Assembly (NCBI GenBank): GCA_022592435.1
Contig: JABYQS010000776.1
Location: forward strand, 1 to 13,510
DNA length: 13,510 nt
Source: Cerioporus squamosus
Taxonomy: Eukaryota > Basidiomycota > Agaricomycetes > Polyporales > Polyporaceae
Direction: 5' to 3'
Positions 1 to 7,514 of the stretch are shown here, one piece after another (positions within the stretch are counted from its first letter, which is position 1; each line of letters opens with the position of its first letter). A model generated the notes under the pieces. That model searched no databases and was not told the origin of the DNA. It worked only from the letters and a program-made list of their open reading frames with translations. Made by a program: the position numbers and the translations under genes.

Positions 1-114
1 GATCGACTTTGAGTGTTACAGTTGCGGGTCGTCCTCGGTTTAGCCGAGCCGCGTGGATGCTGAAGCGCTGACCGGGGACTCGGGAGGTGCCTGAGGGCCG
101 AGACCGCGCACGCG

Positions 115-151
115 AGCGGATAAGATAGCGTGGCTAGCGGATAAGATAGCG
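115..151 (+). repeat. Direct repeat of a 16-mer carrying GATA-factor motifs
   Basis: The 16-mer AGCGGATAAGATAGCG occurs at 115-130 and again, identical, at 136-151, a 21-bp period. Each copy holds GGATAA and AGATAG, and a further AGATAA lies at 168-173. AGATAG and AGATAA fit HGATAR, the known binding consensus of fungal GATA zinc-finger factors (nitrogen-control AreA/NIT2 types and light-responsive white-collar types). That the cluster regulates SurE-A, about 280-340 bp downstream, is inference. Confidence 0.5.
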
Positions 152-374
152 CCGCGAGCGCTGGCGTAGATAAGGTCTACTGACATCCGGCGCCAATTCA
201 GATGCAGCGCGTTCGAGTCCCTCCGTCGTGGTCAAGACATCCACCAGTACAGGTGGGCTTTCTCGCTCCAAATGTGTGCGACTCGATGTATATTGCTCAC
301 ACGACTTCACATAAAAAATTGCGCGCACAGGGACCACGCCATCCGCCCGGGCCACGCCAAATATCTGCAGTGGA

Positions 375-430
375 GGACATTGCAATGTCCGCCGGCTGCT
401 TAGCCGGGACATTGTAATGACCATTGTAAT
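375..430 (+). promoter_or_regulatory. Palindrome, hairpin and repeated half-sites upstream of SurE-A
   Basis: A perfect 16-bp palindrome, GGACATTGCAATGTCC, lies at 375-390. It is followed by a hairpin with stem CCGGCT (392-397) and AGCCGG (402-407) around a 4-nt loop. The half-site GGACATTG recurs at 407-414, and CATTGTAAT occurs twice (410-418 and 422-430). The cluster ends 20 bp before the SurE-A start codon, so it lies in the core promoter or 5' leader. An operator-like role is inference. Confidence 0.45.
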
Positions 431-450
431 TACTACTGTATGCTGTGATC

Positions 451-1693
451 ATGCAGTGCTGGGCGTACCTCCTCCAAGCGATCTCGCTCGCAGTCCTTCT
501 CCACACCTCAAGTACTTCAGGGCAGAAGATCGTCCTGACCAACGATGACGGGTGGGCTGTCGCGCAAATCCGTGCACAGCGCGACTCGCTGGTCTCTGCA
601 GGCTTTGACGTACGTGGCGGTTTGGTTGAGATATATCACATGAGGGGTACCCGGCTGAAAGGCTTGCAGGTCGTCCTGTCAGCACCAGCGGACAACAGGT
701 CCGGAACGGGCTCCTCGAGCGCGACACCCCAGCCCTTGAGCCAGCCGTGCGAGTTCGACACTTGCCCGACTGGCTCCCCGGCAGAGGGCTTCAACTCGAG
801 CGATAGTGAGTTCACCGCTGGCTTGTCGGGGATCGCGCTCATGCTGAACGGACGCCCGGGATAGCGAGGTTGAACTATGTCAATTCCTTCCCGTAAGAGA
901 CCCTTGTTTCGCCACAGAAAGAGGAGCATGAAGGTACTCATGCACTGTCTTAGAGTCGACGCCGTGAGGTTCGGAATCCAGACTCTGGCACCAGAATTCT
1001 TTGGTTCTGCCCCGGACTTCATCGTGAGCGGACCTAACGTCGGCAGTTAGTCATGGAGTTTCTCATTGTGCGCATATACTCATCTCTAACGCAGACAACC
1101 TGGGCACCGTCACCCAGAACTCGGGCACAGTGTGAGTCAGTTAGTCATCGAAGGCTGCGAGTGTGATGTTGACTAGACAAGGTAGCGGCGCCGCATGCGA
1201 GGCAGCCAAAGAAGGTCTCCCCTCGACCGCCTTCTCCGCGGCGACGGCATCTCAGATCTCCTACACGTCACTCACCTCCTCGCCCGACTCCGGCCTCACG
1301 AAGTCCGCGCTCATCTACGCCGAGCTGACGACGAACTTCACCAGGACGCTGCTCGCACCCGCCGCACGCCCCGTCCTCCCACCCGGGGTGACACTGAACG
1401 TCAACTACGCCGCGACGACATTCACCTCGTCCGGGACGCCGAACGGCGACTGCGCGAGCGCCAGCGACTTCACGTGGGTGTTCACGAGGCTGGTAAAGAG
1501 CTCGACCGCTGTCGATGTGGAGGACTGCGGGAGCACGCGTCTACCGGACGAGGACACTGTCGTGGGCTCGGGGTGCTTCGCGAGTGTCACGGTGATGGAT
1601 GCGACCAGCAAGTCGGACGTGAGCGCGAGCGTGCAGGCGCAGGTGCTCCAGAGGCTCCAACCGAGCGGCCTGTTGACGTGCTTTACCGGATGA
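451..1693 (+). CDS. Secreted SurE-family phosphatase/5'-nucleotidase, copy A (6 exons)
   Basis: Exons are 451-609, 670-805, 865-892, 954-1045, 1095-1131 and 1186-1693. All five introns are GT-AG and in phase, giving 319 residues ending at TGA. SurE proteins are metal-dependent phosphatases that remove phosphate from nucleotides and other phosphomonoesters. The visible family marks are the metal-binding LTNDDG motif (about residues 29-34), the ADNRSG motif (60-65) with the phosphate-contacting Ser, VSGPNVG (132-138) with its Asn, and the following SGTV. A hydrophobic N-terminus (about residues 4-20) ends near TSG|QK and looks like a signal peptide, so a secreted or periplasmic-type enzyme in phosphate or nucleotide scavenging is likely (inference). 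NSS and NFT sequons and several Cys fit secretion. The start is the first ATG after the promoter cluster. The copy is intact, unlike its paralogue at 11222. Confidence 0.92.
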
Positions 1694-1825
1694 GGCGACT
1701 GGGGGTATGCTGGGGGTGTGATTGTTCATCGAGTGACTTCTTCATGGCGTGTACGTGTCGTGGACGGGAAGACAACAACGCAGATGTATACGCCGTGACT
1801 ACTGATACAGAGAGAATGATGACGA

Positions 1826-3127
1826 TCACACACCTACGTCTCCTAGAGTGCGCTGCCCTCCATCTGCAGCGTTCTGGTCAGCGAGGCTTTGCGCGATAGT
1901 GGCAATATTGTCTGCTGGTGGCTCAAAGCCGAGGGTCCTATGCTCTTCCGAGTACAGGAACGCTGCGAGCTCTGTAAGATGCATCATATATCAGTAGGAG
2001 TAATGGGCGCATGGTAGACAAAGCGTGCCTTTCGTCACTGGTTGTGCCCCTCGTCGTGCAACTGCTGCTTGCGCTTGAGCGGCGACTGAACCGCTCGGCG
2101 GCACGTAGCCCAATCTGCGACAACGTTAGGCCATTTGATCTGAAAGGCTACGAAGTATGCCACATACAGCTTATGTTCGAGCGACTCCAGCAACTGCGCC
2201 TCTGGCTTCGTGATGGTGTGTAGATTAATACCTGCCACCGTGTCCTGCTCGCGCTCAGAACTTCATGCGGATGAGTATCACACGCATATCGACGATAGAA
2301 TGATTGATGCACGTACACTACGCGCTCTGCATCTTCACGCGCAGCGATAACGAGGGTGGTGGGATCCGGATGCTCTACACCGGGCTCTCCCTGAGGGTGG
2401 AAGCGCGCAGCAGACTGTGCTTCGGAGGCCAGAGAGCCTGCAGGGGGTCGGTATCCCAGCTCGCTGGTTTCTTCGGACATGATCTGGCGAGCCTCGACTG
2501 GGGAGGGAGTTAGTTAGGATCCTCTTGGGAACCGGATGACTAACTTCACCTTCTCCAACCCCTCTCAGATCTATCCCCAGGGTCTCAGCGGCAGATTGAA
2601 GCCTAGCTTTCGCCGGGACGGATATATGCTGCATCTTGTACGTCGGTTGTCCACCCAACTCCCCTCTAGCATATTGTGGTTAGAATCAAGGGATGCATGC
2701 GGTGTTATCAAGACTCACGCAATCCTTACGGAGTCTGCCTCTGCTGCCTCCACCAACGCTTTTTCCTTCGGAGGAATTAAACTGCCTTCCGGATGGTGGG
2801 CAGCAGCCGCCTGAGCTTGAGCAGCCAAAGAGCCTTCAGGAGGTCTGTAACCTAACGCTCGGTGCTCCGCGGAGACCAACGTTCGCGCTTCGGCTGGTGA
2901 AACGCGTCGGCACAAGATGCGTGAGCTGCCGCTGAGCGTAGGTGCTCACCTTCCCCAATGCTATCTAGGTCAACACTCGCAGTGGTCGACGCTGTTGTGG
3001 GCGGCCGAGTTGGGGGTGGCGCCGCCGGAAGTGTCTCCAAAGGCGGGACGGGTTCAGTGTCTTGGAGGATGCGAGCGGCATCGACGTAGGCAGCTTGTTC
3101 GAGATACGGGGCGTTGGACGAGCTCAT
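1826..3127 (-). CDS. Four-repeat SMP/LEA-like protein (7 exons)
   Basis: Exons in transcript order are 3127-2950, 2893-2719, 2665-2550, 2497-2319, 2244-2168, 2114-2039 and 1969-1826. They join in phase to 314 residues. The protein has a Pro/Thr/Ala-rich N-terminal segment (about 28-52) and then four imperfect copies of one unit: EARTLVSAEHRALGYRPPEG (from about 61), EARQIMSEETSELGYRPPAG (158), EAQLLESLEHKLLGYVPPSG (231), and LAAFLYSEEHRTLGFEPP (268). Each is followed by a GS(L/V)AAQAQAA-like tail, or in copy 4 by IATIAQSLADQN. An acidic-residue, Leu/Gly-Y-PP, Ala/Gln-rich pattern of this kind is what I know from seed-maturation (SMP, LEA group 5-type) domains, which are linked to desiccation and stress tolerance. 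The family call is from memory of the pattern and is moderate. No signal peptide or membrane segment is visible, so it is probably cytosolic. The weakest junctions are the last acceptor (1970, overlapping CAGAG) and exon 5's (2245). The gene converges on SurE-A with a 132-bp gap. Confidence 0.7.
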
Positions 3128-3818
3128 CGCGAGAGACTATGAAGGAGAGAGATGCGCTTCAAACTTCGCGGAGGCATCGTACAGCTCTCCGTTACATAGG
3201 GAAGCAAATGTGGAGGGCGACGTCATCGTGGACGTCCCAGAGGAGGGCTTGAAGGTAAGCGCCCTCGCTCGGAGAGGCTTGATTGATCCGTTGAATATGG
3301 GCGCTCCGAAGCCGCCGTCGCGGTCGAACACACTGCACAGTCGAACACCTTGGTCAACGGTGCCGGTGAACCTCATCCCGGGCCCACCCAAGACCATGAT
3401 GTCGATGCACTCTGAGTCTCAGTCTGAGGAGTTTGCTTGCTTCTACGCGGTCATAAAGTCGGACGTTTTGTATTGCCGAAGTTCCTCGAACGCAGTGAGT
3501 CCAATGATTGATTAATTTAAAACGAGCCCAGCGAACGAACAAGTACAGATCGTCTAGTATTACAGGACGTCGTTCGGTGTACAACGGACGCGACATGCAC
3601 ACGCGTCCAAAGACGTAGCTATACGACTAGCGAGGTACGAGGATACATAGAAGGCAAAGCGATCGCAGAGAGAGGAGCAGGAGGTGGTGAGTGTTACGGT
3701 TTTGGTACTATACGAGCAGCAAGCGATTCACGGACGAGCGACGGACCAATATCTAGCAGCCATAGACACGACATAACAGTAGGAGACAGTGGACGGGCAG
3801 AGACGGAGGGTATCGTGT
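3128..3818. other. Intergenic: promoter of SMP-like gene, 3' flank of HMG gene
   Basis: Both neighbours are on the minus strand, so this 691-bp gap should hold the SMP-like gene's promoter (right of 3127) and the HMG gene's 3' UTR and terminator (left of 3819). Overlapping open frames lie on both strands between about 3114 and 3515, but neither shows a recognisable domain. Those are treated as unassigned. An A/T-rich stretch near 3508-3521 (TGATTAATTTAAAA) is the only clear base-composition change. I see no RNA gene or repeat. Confidence 0.4.
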
Positions 3819-4690
3819 TCACTCGTCGTCGTCGTCCCCGTCACCGCTACCACTGTCGGCTTTCTTGCCCTAAACATCCCATGAGCATGGCTCCAGCAAT
3901 CACATACGAGATGTACGTACATCATACTCGTCCTTCTCCTTCTCGGCGCGAGTCTTGTCTGCTGCTGCCTGCTCAATGTAGGGCTAGAACAAATGACCAT
4001 CAGCTCTAGAACATATGCGCTCCAAACCCTCAATCGCATACGTGTCGCCGCATACAGGCAGCGTCAGTGCTCGTATCCAGACCTCCATTGGTCCACATAC
4101 GCGTGTTCGACATACCGCACGATGCACATATGCGCATACAGGCAACAAACCAAGCACATGTGGAGGTGGACGTGCATATACGGACCGGTCAGGTGAGTAT
4201 ATGCGCGTCCACGCAGCACATCTTTGCTCTGACGGTCGCGCAGGACGCAAGACAGGTAAACAGTGCGGACAGAGGAGACACACCTTCTTCTCCTCATCGT
4301 CCAACTCCTTCCACTTTGCGCCGAGAAGCTTGCCAATCTCCCCTGTTAGACGCGTTGTATCAGCCTTCCGACGTGTCAACAATCACCAACGATCGCGCAG
4401 ACTCACCGAAACCGGCGTCGGGGTTCTCAGCCTTGATCCTTTCACGCCAGTCCTGCGAGAAGAACATGTATGCGGAGAGGGCGCGCTTCGGGGCCTTGGG
4501 GTCCTTCTTCCCCTTCGCCTTCGGCGCCTTCTCTGCCTTCTCGGCGGCCTTGCGCTGTATGGAAGACGACTGTCAGCACCCCGAACGCATACACAGGCCC
4601 TACTGACGCCCCCAGGTGGGAGGGGTCGAGATCGGGCAGTTGTGGCGGACATATGCGCACCTTGGTCGTCCTGGTCGTCTCTTTCGGCAT
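3819..4690 (-). CDS. NHP6: NHP6-type HMG-box chromatin protein (5 exons)
   Basis: Exons in transcript order are 4690-4661, 4554-4407, 4342-4284, 3983-3921 and 3863-3819. They give a 114-residue protein, close to the usual length of fungal Nhp6. These proteins bend DNA without sequence specificity and act with nucleosome remodellers and FACT in the nucleus. A basic, Lys/Ala-rich N-terminal tail (to about residue 33) leads into one HMG box (about 28-98). It begins with [20 protein letters not shown], continues with the Pro of ENPDAGF and with [11 protein letters not shown], and ends with a DEEKKPYIEQA helix. The short tail ends in [11 protein letters not shown], an acidic C-terminus that yeast Nhp6 lacks but HMGB-type proteins have. 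Intron 3 is unusually long (300 nt) and has two candidate acceptors (see findings). The start ATG at 4690 directly follows CCAACAG, so a 5' UTR intron ending there is possible. Confidence 0.92.
3984..4283 (-). other. Long intron 3 of the HMG gene with repeats and alternating purine-pyrimidine tracts
   Basis: This intron is 300 nt, several times the length of its neighbours (about 57-106 nt). On the plus strand CGCATACAGGCA occurs at 4049-4060 and again at 4133-4144, and TATGCGC recurs at several places. A 19-nt perfectly alternating purine-pyrimidine run spans 4122-4140, with shorter runs near 4093-4105 and 4190-4208. I found no convincing C/D or H/ACA snoRNA boxes inside it. Confidence 0.6.
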
Positions 4691-5414
4691 CTGTTGGGTC
4701 GCCAACATCGTCAGCAGCACATTCAACACGTCGCGAGACTTTGTGGAGCCGCGTCGAGGGGGCCAACACGCCCGCGACGCGTCCCCCCTGCACGCGTCTG
4801 GGCGCGACGCGGCGCCCCGCACCCCGCCCCCGTCGTCGACGACGACAGCGGACACGTATCGATCGCGCGCAGGCATCAGATAACAGCTGAAGGGGCCCTA
4901 TACACACCTTGAATTAGTTGAGGAAGGGGGGAGAGTGTGTGGTGGGCGAGTGTGTTGGGACTGGGGGCAGCGCTAGGCGCAGGCGGCGTACAGGCAGAGG
5001 AAAATGGCTGGCTGGGCTGGCTGCAGGTGAGAGGGCTCTGCCTTGGTGGGGGCGCAGGCTTGCGCGGGTGAGAATCAGAGTTAAACAACCCCTTAGGTAA
5101 GCAGATGTGACAGCCACGCACGTGAGCTCCCGCACGGACCAGTGCACTCGTGACGCACCCGCGTTGCGTGACTGTGATGGCTGCGTAACGCGACTGGCTT
5201 ACGCGGCAGAGCCTCGGGGTGTCCTGCTTTAAGTTTGTTCCTGAACGCGTTCTCATGCTACAGAACAGTGCGCTGATATCGTGATTGGGAGATACAGGAG
5301 AAACACAGGTTACAGGCGTTGTTTCAGCACAACTCATAGCGTACATGCCACGCCGCGTGGCGATACAGTACCGAGAAACCTCAGGTTGTACGTTCGACCG
5401 TTGCATTCGAGAAC
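4691..5414. other. Intergenic: HMG gene promoter and otubain 3' flank
   Basis: This 724-bp gap lies between two minus-strand genes. The part next to 4690 should be the HMG gene's leader and promoter. It is very GC-rich and has two ACGCGT elements (4777-4782 and 4792-4797). A TATA-like TGTATAGG on the minus strand lies near 4898-4906. Further right is a G-rich stretch (4920-5060). A hairpin with a 9-bp stem, GCTGCGTAA (5180-5188) and TTACGCGGC (5199-5207, one G-T pair), lies about 210-235 bp beyond the otubain stop. Open frames here show no domain. Confidence 0.45.
4777..4797. promoter_or_regulatory. Pair of ACGCGT (MCB-like) elements upstream of the HMG gene
   Basis: Two palindromic ACGCGT hexamers lie at 4777-4782 and 4792-4797, 15 bp apart and about 90-105 bp upstream of the HMG gene start codon. 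ACGCGT is the MluI cell-cycle box bound by MBF-type factors in yeasts. In this CpG-rich stretch they could occur by chance, so control by the cell cycle is only suggested. Confidence 0.3.
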
Positions 5415-6961
5415 TCATTGCACGAGTAACGGCGGAATGGGATCTGCATCTCGCCGATCGAGAATGTCGTAATGTCCAGGGCTTGTGCGTTCTTATCAGT
5501 CACGGTGCGCGCGCAGATAGGGAGGAAGGCCACACTCACCGGTACAGCAAGTTGACCGGCTCCAGGAATGTGAATGGCGCGTTTTGGAAGGGCACAAACG
5601 ACACCTTCCCCTGCTGGTCGTGGCCGTCGAGGTACGCCACGTTGACGTTCACCTTCAGCGCAGTTGCGAGCGCGTTCATCTGCACATGATCTGCAGGGTC
5701 CGCATGAGAAGACGTGCACGAGACTCGAGAAGAACGCGCGCGCATCAGCTCGCGGCTGCCCACCTGCTTCCTTCCCGACGGCCTCGACGAAGTTGTTGCA
5801 GAAGCTCTCTGGGTCCATCTGTTCGCCCGTCTCCGGGTGGATGAGGAATGCCGCAATCTCCGGGTTCGTCTTGATCTCCGCGGACGTCAGCAGGCGCAAG
5901 TACACGACGATGGAGTTCGACACTGTGCGAGAGGAAACGTCAACGATCGTTCTTCTACCGTCTGACCGCAAGGCTCGTCACAAGTCCGTACCTTCCGGAT
6001 TTTGAAGGCCTCCAACAGCGTGTTGATGTTCAAGACTTGGCCGTCGGGACCCGGGTTGATGACCTGGTTGATCAAGCCCGCCAGGCAGTCGTAGAAGTCC
6101 TCGAAGACAAGTCGCTGAAAGCCAACTTGCTCGAGCTGCGGCTGAGATGCCTCGAGAACCGAAAGCGCCCCGGTTGCCGCAAGCATCGTGTCCGAGGCGT
6201 TGAGGATGTTCTCGATGTACGCAAATGCTAGGGCTGCAAACACCAGTGACGTGAGCGAAGCTATTCGTGGATACCTCGGCGACAAGTGGCACGCTCACAG
6301 CGATAGAAGCAGTCACCTGCAAGGCGTCAGTATGGAGATTGCGGAGGAAGCGCATGGCATGAGACTGACCATCCCCGCGAGTGCGCCGTATACCGATCCA
6401 GCCTTGGGCGATGAGATAGTCGATCTGCTTGACGAAGTACTGGGATCCGTTCACGTACTCCTCACGCAGAGTGAGCATTGGTGCGAGAGGCGAGATGAGT
6501 GGCCGGTTGGGAATATCGTCGAGGACATCCCCGGGAAAGCTCTGGGACATGATGGGACGAGAGTAAGTGGTCGATCGGGAACGAAGGCATGCACACGCAC
6601 CTCGACATGGTCAAACAGGCCTGCAGGCGCGAGATCGTCTGCTTACAGGGTGTGGCGCGGCGCAATAGAGATCAGCCACAATGCCGCACGCGTTACGGAG
6701 TTTTAAGACACGCACCTTGAGCTTCCGTCATGTGCACGTCGCCGTCTGAAGGAAATTCCTGCCACTGCTCCTCGACATCGGGCAGATCGGTCGTTTTCAC
6801 CCTCGCTGCGGAGAGACGCGGTCAATGCAGTTGCCCGCTCCGCGCCGCCACGGGCCAGACGTACGGGCTTCGGGCGAGCGGGACGCGAGGTCCGGAGAAG
6901 GATTTGCAGCCGGAGGCGCGTTCGTCTTCACGTTCGTCGAGTCTCCAAATGGCGAGCTCAT
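5415..6961 (-). CDS. OTUB1: Otubain-type ubiquitin thioesterase (peptidase C65; 9 exons, one apparent -1 shift)
   Basis: Exons in transcript order are 6961-6865, 6805-6716, 6638-6601, 6541-6370, 6316-6299, 6233-5992, 5922-5764, 5690-5540 and 5481-5415, for about 344 residues. Otubains are cysteine proteases that cut ubiquitin chains and, in animals, also restrain E2 enzymes. The catalytic triad is visible: Asp and Cys in TRGDGDCFYR (about residues 132 and 135) and His in YRPGHYDIL (about 326). Other conserved stretches are RPLISPLAPM, LREEYVNGSQ, FEDFYDCL and IVVYLRLLTS. The N-terminal 75 residues are low-complexity and acidic, and no targeting signal is seen. Exon 3 could also start at 6620 (20 nt instead of 38) without changing frame. 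The exon 6 donor (AAG|GTACGG, 5992) is one base out of phase with exon 7, as if a G were missing; the protein on both sides is well conserved. It diverges from the Pus3 gene. Confidence 0.9.
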
Positions 6962-7514
6962 GGTGGTGGACAGAGAGGACGACGACTAGGTCCACCCTTC
7001 GAAATCCGAGTACACCGCCTCGTTTGCGCGCCGCGATGCTGCTCAACTGCTAGAAGAGGCGGAATTTGCCGACAATAAGGAGACCGTACTTGGCTTTCTT
7101 TTATGCCTTCGGTTGACGTCAAGCTGGTAAATGAACTATGAAGTGAACTCTTGCGAAGTGCTTGCAAAAGCGTCCATAGGCTGTGCGTAGGCTGTCGGAA
7201 GGCAGGAGTGCATGGTGCTAAGAGGTACTAGCAGTTGGTACTAATCCATATCACACAGTACTGGACGTGAAGAGAGGTGAAGGTAAGCTCGATCTAGATC
7301 TTGGTCCATAGACGCGCATGACTTGGGATCTACGAGACGCTCTGCAAAGGACATCCTGACTTGAACTTCATCCTGTTCTTGCTCGTAACTTGCTCGTCAT
7401 CATCGATTCCTCGGACCAGCTTCTGCGGACGGCTTGCAGTACGTATAGCTCGCTCGTTGCATGCCCGGTGGCTTCAGCTACCGTCTCTTACGACCCTATG
7501 CAAGATTTACGAGA
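6962..7514. promoter_or_regulatory. Divergent intergenic region between otubain and Pus3
   Basis: This 553-bp gap separates two head-to-head genes and should carry both promoters. No coding exon is supported. An in-frame upstream ATG for Pus3 lies at 7461. GGTACTA occurs twice, at 7224-7230 and 7236-7242, and the region is less GC-rich than the flanking exons. I see no clear TATA box, tRNA-type A/B box or long repeat. Confidence 0.45.

Larger units (their letters stand above)
1..450 (+). promoter_or_regulatory. 5' flank of SurE-A with GATA motifs and palindrome cluster
   Basis: No coding exon could be supported here. The stretch is the upstream region of the SurE-A gene that starts at 451. 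It holds a directly repeated GATA-bearing 16-mer (115-151), another AGATAA at 168-173, and a dense cluster of palindromic and repeated short elements (375-430) just before the start codon. Open frames in it have no recognisable protein features and no conserved splice context. The left edge may contain the end of a neighbouring gene's flank, but nothing shows this. Confidence 0.5.

Noticed and set aside
208..218. GTTCGAGTCC resembling a tRNA B box
   Set aside because: The flanking bases do not form a T-stem, and no acceptor stem or A box fits upstream, so no tRNA is called.
806..864. In-frame TAG at 862-864 suggesting SurE-A is broken
   Set aside because: A GTGAGT...GGATAG intron removes it in phase and restores the conserved TRLNYVNSFP, with a CTGAAC branch site.
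3137..3397. Minus-strand open frame of 86 codons upstream of the SMP-like gene
   Set aside because: It has no recognisable domain, ends in a stop right before the SMP-like start, and no in-phase splice joins it to that gene. A plus-strand frame overlaps it. It remains unassigned.
3114..3515. Plus-strand open frame of 133 codons overlapping the SMP-like promoter
   Set aside because: It lacks an ATG until about 3297 and has no recognisable motif. Its GC-rich third positions are the only support.
4015..4890. Long plus-strand open frame of 291 codons opposite the HMG gene
   Set aside because: It is very Arg/Ser-rich, typical of a GC-rich antisense shadow, and the minus-strand exons beneath it encode a clear HMG box.
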